Source: Taenia hydatigena
Lineage: Eukaryota; Platyhelminthes; Cestoda; Cyclophyllidea; Taeniidae
Direction of reading: 5' to 3'
DNA: 64,000 bases
Assembly (NCBI GenBank): GCA_036345935.2
Contig: JADWOT020000009.1
Span: 10,755,899 to 10,819,898 of the forward strand
Shown: positions 12,701-24,700 of the stretch, piece after piece
Layout of the letters: each line of letters opens with the position of its first letter
How positions within the stretch are numbered: the first letter of the stretch is position 1
Made by a program: the position numbers and the translations under genes
The notes under the pieces: model-generated
The model's database searches: none
What the model was told of the DNA's origin: nothing
The model's input: only the letters and a program-made list of their open reading frames with translations

Positions 12701-15700
12701 GAGGAGAAGCAGAGTCGGAGGCAGCGAGAGTGGTAGTGGCAGGAGTAGCAGGAGGAAGAGATGTGGAAGCAAAGGCAGAAGCGGAAGCGGATGTTGGTGA
12801 GGGTGAAGTCGCAGCCGGAGTGAGGGCTGGAGGCGACGCTGAAGCTGAAGCTGAAGCTGAAGTTGAAGCTGAAGCTGAATCTGAAGCCGTAGCCAAAGCC
12901 GAAGGCGAAACCGAAGCCGTAGCTGAAGCGAGAGCTGGAGGTGTAGGCAGAGGTGATGGCGAATTGGTGGAAGGCGCAGTGGCAGTGGCAGTGGCAGTGG
13001 CGGATGTGGAGGAAGGCGAGTCGTTAGTAAGGAGAGTTGAAAGAGGAGGCGAAATGGCAAGTGAGGGCGACAAGAGGCTGTCATTTGATGCGCTGCAGTC
13101 GGTTGTACCCATCGACGTGTCTGACATGGAAGGCGCGTATTTGGGCACCGAAGCTGTGAGCAGAGTTGGCACCGAGGCAGGTGAAGCAGCAGTTGGTGGT
13201 GCTGGTGCTGGTGCTGGTGCGGACAGCGTGAGTGATGAGGTCGGTTTAGTTGGTGCAGCTGGTGCTGACGGTGAGAGAGGCATGCTGCGTGGTATCGGTG
13301 GCCGACCGTGCATGGAGGAGCTGGCGGGTAAAGCTGAGGCTGGTGTGCTGCCGTCGAAGGCCTCGTCGCAATGGCCGGAAGGTGGAGTGAGTGAGGAGGA
13401 AGCAGAAGGTCAGGCAGAAGCATATGTGGTAGTAGAAGCTGAGGGTGAAGCTGCAGCCGAAGTCGAAGCCGAAGCCGAAGCCGAAGCCGAAGTCGGAGCT
13501 GGAGTCGGAGCCAAGGCTGTAGCTGTAGCTGCAGCTGTAGCTGGAGTAGGAGCTGGAGCAGAAGTGGAAATGGAAGGTGAGAGTAAGGTGGGAGGAGAAG
13601 CAGAGTCGGAGGCAGCGAGAGTGGTAGTGGCAGGAGTAGCAGGAGGAAGAGATGTGGAAGCAAAGGCAGAAGCGGAAGCGGATGTTGGTGAGGGTGAAGT
13701 CGCAGCTGGAGTGAGGGCTGGAGGCGACGCTGAAGCTGAAGCTGAAGTTGAAGCTGAAGCTGAATCTGAAGCCGTAGCTAAAGCCGAAGGCGAAACCGAA
13801 GCCGTAGCTGAAGCGAGGGCTGGAGGTGTAGGCAGAGGTGATGGCGAATTGGTGGAAGGCGCAGTGGCAGTGGCAGTGGCAGTGGCGGATGTGGAGGAAG
13901 GCGAGTCGTTAGTAAGGAGAGTTGAAAGAGGAGGCGAAATGGCAAGTGAGGGCGACAAGAGGCTGCCATTTGATGCGCTGCAGTCGGTTGTACCCATCGA
14001 CGTGTCTGACATGGAAGGCGCGTATTTGGGCACCGAAGCTGTGAGCAGAGTTGGCACCGAGGCAGGTGAAGCAGCAGTTGGTGGTGCTGGTGCTGGTGCT
14101 GGTGCTGGTGCGGACAGCGTGAGTGATGAGGTCGGTTTAGTTGGTGCAGCTGGTGCTGACGGTGAGAGAGGCATGCTGCGTGGTATCGGTGGCCGACCGT
14201 GCATGGAGGAGCTGGCGGGTAAAGCTGAGGCTGGTGTGCTGCCGTCGAAGGCCTCGTCGCAATGGCCAGAAGGTGGAGTGAGTGAGGAGGAAGCAGAAGG
14301 TCAGGCAGAAGCATATGTGGTAGTAGAAGCTGAGGGTGAAGCTGCAGCCGAAGTCGAAGCCGAAGCCGAAGCCGAAGCCGAAGTCGGAGCTGGAGTCGGA
14401 GCCAAGGCTGTAGCTGTAGCTGCAGCTGTAGCTGGAGTTGGAGCTGGAGCTGGAGTAGGAGCTGGAGCAGAAGTGGAAATGGAAGGTGAGAGTAAGGTGG
14501 GAGGAGAAGCAGAGTCGGAGGCAGCGAGAGTGGTAGTGGCAGGAGTAGCAGGAGGAAGAGATGTGGAAGCAAAGGCAGAAGCGGAAGCGGATGTTGGTGA
14601 GGGTGAAGTCGCAGCTGGAGTGAGGGCTGGAGGCGACGCTGAAGCTGAAGCTGAAGCTGAAGTTGAAGCTGAAGCTGAATCTGAAGCCGTAGCCAAAGCC
14701 GAAGGCGAAACCGAAGCCGTAGCTGAAGCGAGAGCTGGAGGTGTAGGCAGAGGTGATGGCGAATTGGTGGAAGGCGCAGTGGCAGTGGCAGTGGCAGTGG
14801 CGGATGTGGAGGAAGGCGAGTCGTTAGTAAGGAGAGTTGAAAGAGGAGGCGAAATGGCAAGTGAGGGCGACAAGAGGCTGCCATTTGATGCGCTGCAGTC
14901 GGTTGTACCCATCGACGTGTCTGACATGGAAGGCGCGTATTTGGGCACCGAAGCTGTGAGCAGAGTTGGCACCGAGGCAGGTGAAGCAGCAGTTGGTGGT
15001 GCTGGTGCTGGTGCTGGTGCGGACAGCGTGAGTGATGAGGTCGGTTTAGTTGGTGCAGCTGGTGCTGACGGTGAGAGAGGCATGCTGCGTGGTATCGGTG
15101 GCCGACCGTGCATGGAGGAGCTGGCGGGTAAAGCTGAGGCTGGTGTGCTGCCGTCGAAGGCCTCGTCGCAATGGCCGGAAGGTGGAGTGAGTGAGGAGGA
15201 AGCAGAAGGTCAGGCAGAAGCATATGTGGTAGTAGAAGCTGAGGGTGAAGCTGCAGCCGAAGTCGAAGCCGAAGCCGAAGCCGAAGCCGAAGTCGGAGCT
15301 GGAGTCGGAGCCAAGGCTGTAGCTGTAGCTGCAGCTGTAGCTGGAGTAGGAGCTGGAGCAGAAGTGGAAATGGAAGGTGAGAGTAAGGTGGGAGGAGAAG
15401 CAGAGTCGGAGGCAGCGAGAGTGGTAGTGGCAGGAGTAGCAGGAGGAAGAGATGTGGAAGCAAAGGCAGAAGCGGAAGCGGATGTTGGTGAGGGTGAAGT
15501 CGCAGCTGGAGTGAGGGCTGGAGGCGACGCTGAAGCTGAAGCTGAAGTTGAAGCTGAAGCTGAATCTGAAGCCGTAGCTAAAGCCGAAGGCGAAACCGAA
15601 GCCGTAGCTGAAGCGAGGGCTGGAGGTGTAGGCAGAGGTGATGGCGAATTGGTGGAAGGCGCAGTGGCAGTGGCAGTGGCAGTGGCGGATGTGGAGGAAG

Positions 15701-18700
15701 GCGAGTCGTTAGTAAGGAGAGTTGAAAGAGGAGGCGAAATGGCAAGTGAGGGCGACAAGAGGCTGCCATTTGATGCGCTGCAGTCGGTTGTACCCATCGA
15801 CGTGTCTGACATGGAAGGCGCGTATTTGGGCACCGAAGCTGTGAGCAGAGTTGGCACCGAGGCAGGTGAAGCAGCAGTTGGTGGTGCTGGTGCTGGTGCT
15901 GGTGCGGACAGCGTGAGTGATGAGGTCGGTTTAGTTGGTGCAGCTGGTGCTGACGGTGAGAGAGGCATGCTGCGTGGTATCGGTGGCCGACCGTGCATGG
16001 AGGAGCTGGCGGGTAAAGCTGAGGCTGGTGTGCTGCCGTCGAAGGCCTCGTCGCAATGGCCAGAAGGTGGAGTGAGTGAGGAGGAAGCAGAAGGTCAGGC
16101 AGAAGCATATGTGGTAGTAGAAGCTGAGGGTGAAGCTGCAGCCGAAGTCGAAGCCGAAGCCGAAGCCGAAGTCGGAGCTGGAGTCGGAGCCAAGGCTGTA
16201 GCTGGAGCTGCAGCTGTAGCTGGAGCTGGAGCTGGAGCTGGAGTAGGAGCTGGAGCAGAAGTGGAAATGGAAGGTGAGAGTAAGGTGGGAGGAGAAGCAG
16301 AGTCGGAGGCAGCGAGAGTGGTAGTGGCAGGAGTAGCAGGAGGAAGAGATGTGGAAGCAAAGGCAGAAGCGGAAGCGGATGTTGGTGAGGGTGAAGTCGC
16401 AGCTGGAGTGAGGGCTGGAGGCGACGCTGAAGCTGAAGCTGAAGTTGAAGCTGAAGCTGAATCTGAAGCCGTAGCTAAAGCCGAAGGCGAAACCGAAGCC
16501 GTAGCTGAAGCGAGGGCTGGAGGTGTAGGCAGAGGTGATGGCGAATTGGTGGAAGGCGCAGTGGCAGTGGCAGTGGCAGTGGCGGATGTGGAGGAAGGCG
16601 AGTCGTTAGTAAGGAGAGTTGAAAGAGGAGGCGAAATGGCAAGTGAGGGCGACAAGAGGCTGCCATTTGATGCGCTGCAGTCGGTTGTACCCATCGACGT
16701 GTCTGACATGGAAGGCGCGTATTTGGGCACCGAAGCTGTGAGCAGAGTTGGCACCGAGGCAGGTGAAGCAGCAGTTGGTGGTGCTGGTGCTGGTGCTGGT
16801 GCGGACAGCGTAAGTGATGAGGTCGGTTTAGTTGGTGCAGCTGGTGCTGACGGTGAGAGAGGCATGCTGCGTGGTATCGGTGGTTCGTCGGTCGTGGAGG
16901 AACTTGCTGATGTTCCGCTTTCTTCCGTATTTTCCTCTCGTTCGTATTTTGATAATATTGCACTCTGTGGTGACCCTTTGGGTTTTTCATCTGCGCACTC
17001 TGGTTTTCCTTGTCCCACTTGGTTCCCTCCTTCCTCGTCTGGTCATTTGTCTGGCGATTTGTCTCCCATTCTGGAGGAAGCTTCTCCCTCTCTCTCGCGT
17101 TTTGCTAGATATCTTGATACTTCTTTTGGCGTTCCTGTTGCTGAGCTTTCGAGCTCTTTGCACTCTGAGGTAGTGTTTTACTTTTACGAATTTTTTTTTC
17201 TAGGCATTTGCTTAAGTTTTGCTTTGCTGCCTGTCTCGTATTTTTATTTTGGTACATTTTTTTTCTTGACATTCTTAGATTTCTTTATTTTTGTCTCACT
17301 TCTTTTTTATTGCATGCTTTTTATTACATTTCCTTCTTGCCAGTGCATCCTTTGTTAAAATCCACATTTAAATTGTTTGAACGTTTTTCTTTTTTCTATC
17401 ATTTTTCGGGCTCCTTTATTTACTCTCTGATTTTTGGTAGACGCGTTGCTTTAGAATAACGAAACTAACTGTGTTTAGCATGCTTTCGTCGCTTTTGTGA
17501 ATCCAGCTTTTAAATACCTTTGAATTTTTCATTTATCACGGCATGTTAATGTCTGCCTGCTTGCTTGCAAGCCAGCTTGTCCCTAACGCCACCTTTCAAA
17601 TAGTTTCTTTACTAGTTATTCTTGTACGCTTTTAGGTAAATTATGCACGACACTTTAGCGGTGTGCTTAAGGATTTGGGTGCAGAAAGGGCTTGGATTTC
17701 CGCATTGCAGGAACGTATTTTTAATGAAAGTTCGATTTCACTTAATGACAATGACAATCAAAAACTGTTGGACCATTACTATGTAGGTTGCCCTTTGCTG
17801 TTTGGCGCTGTGTTAATGTAGTTTTTTGTTGCTCTTCGATGCGTTTTTTAATGGCCTTTAACCGAGTCCACTGAATGACTAGCTTACTGTTTTCTACATG
17901 AAGGAAATCAACAATGATCTTCTAACCCACAAACAAGTTGCTTTAGCTGCCTGTGAAAGAGCCGAGTTGCTAGCTCAGGAAGCCATAAATTCACTTCCTT
18001 CTGAGAATCGAAGTCTTTTGGAAACCAAAGCAAAGGAAGTTCGCTCAGCATTCGGACAGGTAGTACCACGCCTTAAAGTTGCGATCCGCTCACCAGACTG
18101 ACTTTGTCATTTAAAAATCCCTTTCTTATAGCTAACCCAGGAGGCAGATTTGAGGATACATCTTCTGGCTGCTAGTCTAGACAATCTGGAGCAGCTGACT
18201 TTCCAATTGCAGGACTTGAAAGTCTGGCTTACATCCGTTGAAAAGTCCTTGAAGAAAACATTGGAGACCGGTGCATCTCATCCTGAAAATCTTCCTGCTA
18301 TGCAGACTCAAATTAGTCGTGTGGGCCACGAGTTACTCTCACGGCAGACGGATCTAGCAAGTGTCGTGTCAAGTGCTCAGAATTTCCTCTCCTGTTTGGA
18401 AAAGTACAACTCAGCTAAGGTAATCTTTCTGTCGGGTTTTTCGTCAGTCCTATTCCTCAACTGTGTGATACTGTTCCCCTTGATGTCGATTAGTTATACC
18501 ATTGGTTTCACTAATTTATTGAGTTAATATGCCTTAATTGTTTTGATATACCTCAGGTTGTCTTGTTTCAGTTGGAATACGCCAGTCTTGTTGGTGTCAA
18601 GCCTCCTGCCACACAAGCCCACACCAAAAGCGTCATATCCTCTGTCGAAACGGCAGTCGAATGGACGCAAAACAAGTTCAATGAACTAGAGGCTTCAGCA

Positions 18701-21700
18701 AGGAAGTACTCCTCTCTCTACTCTGATGCTGCGATGGGCTTCAATGAGTTTACCGCGGGGCTTGCCAAATGCCGCGAATCTCTGGATGCGGCGGAGAAGG
18801 TCTTTTGGCAAGCCATTCGAAAACTTCTTGCCGCTGGTGTGGATGTTAATCCTCGATGTGAGGCCAGTGCCCGTACACCAGTAAACCCACAAATGGTCAC
18901 CAATCCTGTGCTTGTGCGAGGCCAAGCCTCTTCCATTTTTGCTCTGGAAGGTGACATCTTACACATCAAATCAGCTCTTGAGGCAAGTCATTCATTTGCG
19001 CTCTCTCGACCGATGAATTTACTGAGGCGATTTTCTTCCCATCACATCTGTCTAAAGGGTTTAAACATTTATCTTAAGGCACTTTACGATACAGAATAGG
19101 TGCCACCTGTAAAAGTGTTGTGGAATGGGAATTTCACCCAAATATTTTAATGAACTCTCTAGACCCTAAACGTACTGGCGGACGTTCTGTCAAAAAACAA
19201 GCTGCCCGCTGTCTTGGTACCACCTTCAACAATCAGAGCTTGTCTGAACAAACCATTGGAAACTGAAGAAGCTCGACTTTCCGCCTTGTCTAAAGAATTG
19301 ATCTCCATGGAAGCGGAACTAAAATCCCTCCTTGGCGCCATCAATGGTAATGATGGGTCTCTGGCGGACATGTCTGCGTGGTTGGAGGGTGTGATTGCTG
19401 CAGCAGGAGGAAGAAATGAGTCAACACTGCTGGAAGCCAGTAAAACTAATAACAAGCTACGGGCCGAACTGTCTGCTCGTGAACCTGGACTCCAGTCCCT
19501 GCTTGGATCGGCACAAGAGGAGTTAGAAAGGCTAAAGACATCAGGAGAACGGCAAGAAACGATTGAAAAGGCGAAGGAGAAGGTTATGGTAGCACAGAAT
19601 CTGGTAGACAAGTGAGTTTGGCTTAAGAAAATATTAATTTGGCTCATTCTGACGATATGCATTGTTATCCATCGCAAAGCTTGTTGAGTGGCCGGAAGTC
19701 ATTCGCAGGACAGGGATAGCGATGATAATATGAATTTACGTAGCATAGGTATGGACCTTGACGCTAAAATTAGTAAAACAGACGATATAGTCAATCACTT
19801 GATTATGCTGACCAAATCACTGCGATGCGTGATGTCCATCAAAGGAAAGTTCGAGGCCACTCGGTATCACAATGGTGCGGGTGCGCCATTCATTTTCAAT
19901 TCCATTACTATCCGAATTCACTAGACGTTTTGTCCCCAATGTTTTTTTAAAGGTGCGCGGAACTACGGAGCAGGTTGTCACATGACAAGGCCCTATTGGA
20001 TGAATTAGAGCAAAAGAGTTTGCTCCTTGACAAAGCGTCAAAAAATGTCAGCGCATTTGTGGACTCTGCTCGATCTGACTTGACTGCCATTGGAGGTGGC
20101 CGAATAGTTGAAGAAGAAAGCGACAGGCGGTTGAGGGAAATGGAGGTACGTGATGGTATTTGAGGATGTTAATTTCTGCTTTCCCCTTTCATCGTTTTGA
20201 TGTTTATTAATGGGCATATTTTTTTGTTCTTAGGAAATGAAAAACTCCAAAATGGCTGAACTGAATCTACTCGAAGAGGTGATAGATAAACTGGCGTTGC
20301 ACACCACTGATTTGGGTCGAGAACCGGATATAGCCGCGGCCAAGGAGAAAGTAGCTCTAGCCCAAGCTGAACTCGCCGATCTAGCGCAGTCGATCCACCA
20401 AGCGCGTCAGACTTGCAAGGAACGTCTTCTACGTGCCAATCAGTTTGAGGTCAAACGTGGGAAACTGCTCGACTGGTTACAGAGCCTTGAGAAACGCCTG
20501 GATGCTGGTATCTTTGCTAATCGCTCGACCGTCGAGGAAGTCTCGCTTCGTGAACAATTAAATGAGCTTGAAAAAATCGCTGCTGAGTGTAATGCCTTGG
20601 AAAGCGAGGTGGAATCGGCTTGTGATCTATTGAAGCCATCTGAAAGCTCAGCTGATGACAAGTTGGTTCAAGGTAAAGTGAGCTCTGGTGATTGATCCAA
20701 TTTATTAAATCAGCGTTTTCTCCTTTGACTCAATCCCTCACTTTGGGTGTTTTGTAGATGCGGGCAGGTTGAGGAATGGTTGTGAAAAACTCAAGAGTCG
20801 AGCTTCCTCCATGAAGTCGACTGCCTCAAGTTCTCTGAGACGTTTAGACACATTTTCGAATGCGTTCGTGGAGGCGGACGCATGGCTAACTCAGCGACTT
20901 AATCAGATCCCTCAGCTTCAACTAAGCTCCGTAGACTCTCAGGAAATTCTCGCCTTGACCAAGAAGTTGGACAGGTAGTAATTTACTTTATAACCCATTT
21001 TGCTCCAAATAGCATAGAGATCTGCATAAAGCTAAAAACCCTACATCTCCCCATATGTTGTTAGGCCAAGTGTTTAACCGAGTCACGATTCCAATTCATA
21101 CACACTACAATCTGATATCGGGTGAGAAGAAGTGCAGGCCTTGTTACAACCAGAGGCGGATTTGCAAAGCTAATTCGCTATTTTTTGGATTTCTTCAGGT
21201 TCAAAAATGAGCTCGAGGCAATGGCTCCACAAATTGATGGTCTGAGACGACTTGGAAACGAGCTTCTTAGCCAAAAGGGAGCTGAAAGAGGTTCCAGTCG
21301 CATTCGCGAGCGCATGACTGACATTGAAAAGAAGTGGCAGGCACTGGGCGCCCTCTGCAAGCATCGAGTTGCAGAACTATCTGACATATATTCGCAGGCT
21401 CTTGCACTTGACCAATGCTATAATGACCTGGACACCCAACTCAGTCGACATTCACGAACATTCGAGACTCTCTCCACGGTTCCCGCCTCTAAAGACCAAT
21501 TGCAGAAGGTAGGTGTGGCTTGAAGGCTCAGGTAAGTTTCTACTCCACTTTTCACTAATTATCTTAATTATCCTTTTAGTTACTTTCCCTCCAGTTTGGT
21601 TTAATTCAAACTAAACCAACGATGCATGCTTTTGAAGAGGCAGCAGAGCAGTTTATTAACTCTCTTTCTGCTACTACCGACGCATCAGAGCTGTCGGCTC

Positions 21701-24700
21701 GTGTTAGTGGCTGTCGTTCACGTTTTGATGGTCTGATTGGCGCTATTGAGTCACGATTGGAGGCGCTTCAGAACGTCCTATGTGCGAAACAAAAAGACGT
21801 AATTTCAGAAAGACAGAATCTGGAAGAGTGAGTCCCTTTTTTTTCATATTTACTCATGCAGTTGTCAAAAGCTCATATTTTAGGCATGCATACTGGTCTT
21901 CAGCCTCAGAACTATACTAATTTGTTTTTACTTTAGGAATTTAAACCAACTGCATCTCCTTTTGCTACGTTGCTAGCCATACTACTAAGATTACTTTCAC
22001 AGTGCAACTGTAATTGTGCCCTTAAAACGAGATTTTTTGCGATTTCAGATTGGGTAAACAAAAGATTCCTACTGAAGACGAAGAAACCGCCAAAGCGAAA
22101 GGAATTATTCTGGAAGCATCCAAGTTTGATGAAAAAGTACTTTCCAAATCGTTGACTCCCTTTTTGAATCTGTTCATCAATATTTTTATTGTCTATCTAC
22201 TTCCCTTTTAGACAAAAAGCTCAGATGATGAGCATTTCCCAGCGGCAGAAACGGATGAAAGAGGTGAATCAGAGCCAAGTAAGGGAATCCCAACCGAAAC
22301 GGATTCAAAGATAAGTAAAATTGAAGACCTGGAAGAAAGAATGGCTGCGTTTCAGGTACCTGTCGCATGCTCCATTTGCGATGCACATAATAAATTAATC
22401 ATATGAATTTGAAACTCCTTTTGCACCGAAACATGGACGTATGATCTCTTCATTTCAGGCTTGGCTAGATTTGGAGTCGCGAGCCGTTGAGTGCCCAATC
22501 TTCGAGAGCGGTTCATACCCAGTAACTCGATCCGGCTTAACGAAGGCGATGCAGAGAGTGGAAACATTCACGACGTTGATTGAATCGCGTGACAAACACT
22601 TGGCAAGTCTTCGCGCAGAAGCGGAGGTGCTGTGTCCGGATCTTTTAAATGATCTTGAGAAGTGTCAGGTCTCGTTGGGTCATGTCAAGCGTCGATATAC
22701 CAACAAACGCGTAATTAAACCGTCATTACAATTTGTAACATGTTTTGAGTGGTAAATAGATTTATTTAATTGCTCTAATTTGTTACAGGAGGCTCTTCAA
22801 GAAATTCTTGCCAAGAGTAAACCGATCGAAACGGAATTGCAAGCTCAACAGCTTACAATCGATGATCTAGAATCACAATTCCTCAAAGACCTAGGCTCTA
22901 CGAGCAGATTAGAATCCCTTCAAGAGGATGTCATGAACCATGGATTCCCACCTCTAGATTCTCATTTCCGCGATCTGGAACAGACTCTGTCAAAACTGGG
23001 TGACGGGAGCTCTAGTCAGTCCACTCAACCTCTGCGACAGCAGGAATTTGAATTGCGTCAGCATCTGAGGAGACTTGAGTCTTCACTGAAGCGGTCAATT
23101 GAGGGTGGACAGGATGGTCAAAAGGCGACCTCCAGTCTTCTGACACGTGCAGATCTTATCAAACGCCGTATGGATGAGTTGGAGGCTCAGCTCGACGTTG
23201 CGAGCTCTGAAAACACAGTTTTGGATCCGGACACGCTTTCAAGCAGATTGGAAGATGTGAATAAGATCACCGATAAAGTAAGTGGAACTTTTATTTCGTT
23301 TTAATATTATTACGTAATTGGTCGATCAAGTATTTATCAAAACGTTTCTTGTTTTATTTAAAGTTGGAACAATGTAATGCTGCATTTAAGTCCCTAAAAG
23401 ACGATAAGAAGGATCTGCCACCAGTCCCGTTGTTGGAAAGTCTCCTGAAGGATCTAAAGAAACAGTCTGGTCGTATTTCTCATGCTGCAGATGAGGCTAC
23501 CGAAAGGCTTAGACAAAAGATCGGGGTGGCACACCAACTTGCTGATCAGCAAAAGCTTCTTTTAAGCAGCCTTGCAGATGCTCGCACTTCATCACCTATT
23601 CAGCCCCGCAGGTGAGTGTTCAGTACCTTCATCGTTTGTGAAGGCCGAATTCGTCGTTTTGCATCGGCGCGCATTAAGTGACTACCAAATGTTACCTAGC
23701 GGTCGCCAAAGTAAGAGCCTTGCGTAGTGCATACTGACGAATTGGAGGATTGGGATCATGTATACTTTGACCAACAATCTTAAAGCCTTTAAAAATGGGT
23801 TTCAGTGTCTCGTTTTATTCAATAGGGTTTAATTGTATCTACCCTTATCGGTTAAGGGGAGGAATTTTGCGCAGGCCCGCCCACTGGATATCTTCCCAAA
23901 AAGCTTTGAATGAGTCGAATTCTATTCCTTTTTCACATTGGGGTGGCATCAATAAAGTAAGCAGAGGGCAATAGGAATGCTTTTTATCGCCTTGAGGCAA
24001 AAAATTAGACAAAAAACGTTATAAATTTCTCTATAATGCTTTATTCTTTTTAAAAAAGTATTTTTAAATCGTATTTAACCCACAGACCTCTGCCGACACC
24101 GGATGAGCTGGAAGACTACGAGCGTCAGTATTTGACGCCGTTGAGAAGTCAGTTACAGCAACTCCAAAAGACGGGTGCAGTTTTAAGTGAGATGACTCAA
24201 CCAGGTCTCGGAAGGCGCGGACTTGAACAGAATCTAACTGCGACCAAGGCAGCAGTTGACAGTCTCTTTGACGTGGTTAGCAGTGTGAAGGAGCGTGTTG
24301 GTGATACGTCCACCATTGCCACAGCACAGGTCAACAGCACTCGGCGATTAGAAAGCCTTGTACAAAGTGTAAGTGTCGTTAGTTTGTTAAAAGTGTTTTA
24401 CTGTGATTCTTGCCTCTGTGCAACTAGATTCTGGCATGTTGCTTGAAATGTTGAAATTGTTTTTCATAGATTGTGACTAGATCGAGATGCTGAGGTGAAT
24501 GGATGTTTATATTTGGGTTTACAATGATTTCAATTAGGTTATTGGGGATTTTCATTACTGAAATGAATTCTTTGTGTGACTTGCTTGGCTTTGCAATGCA
24601 CTAACTTATGTGATTTCGAAAAATGGCAGATGAAAATAATCATTTCCGGCGTTTTGATATCGCTTCAACACTGTCAATCGCCGGTTATGTTGAACGACCA

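Noticed and set aside
11861..17018. Long minus-strand open frames (162-600 codons) across the repeat array
   Set aside because: They are composition-driven mirrors of the + strand repeats, recur once per unit, and have no splice or start context of their own.
16990..17030. Inverted 'gggacaagg' matching the start near 11833, suggesting a mobile element with terminal repeats
   Set aside because: Only about 11 bases match; no target-site duplication or longer terminal inverted repeat.
11833..17358. A stand-alone 1841-codon gene starting at ATG 11833
   Set aside because: Its 3' end runs into AT-rich Phe/Leu-rich sequence typical of an intron, and a phase-0 donor at 17170 and acceptor at 11794 fit the surrounding gene better. 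Kept only as an alternative.
19688..19924. Open frame between exons 19163-19611 and 19953-20145
   Set aside because: No acceptor/donor pair joins it in phase with the flanking exons, whereas 19611 joins 19953 directly in phase 2.
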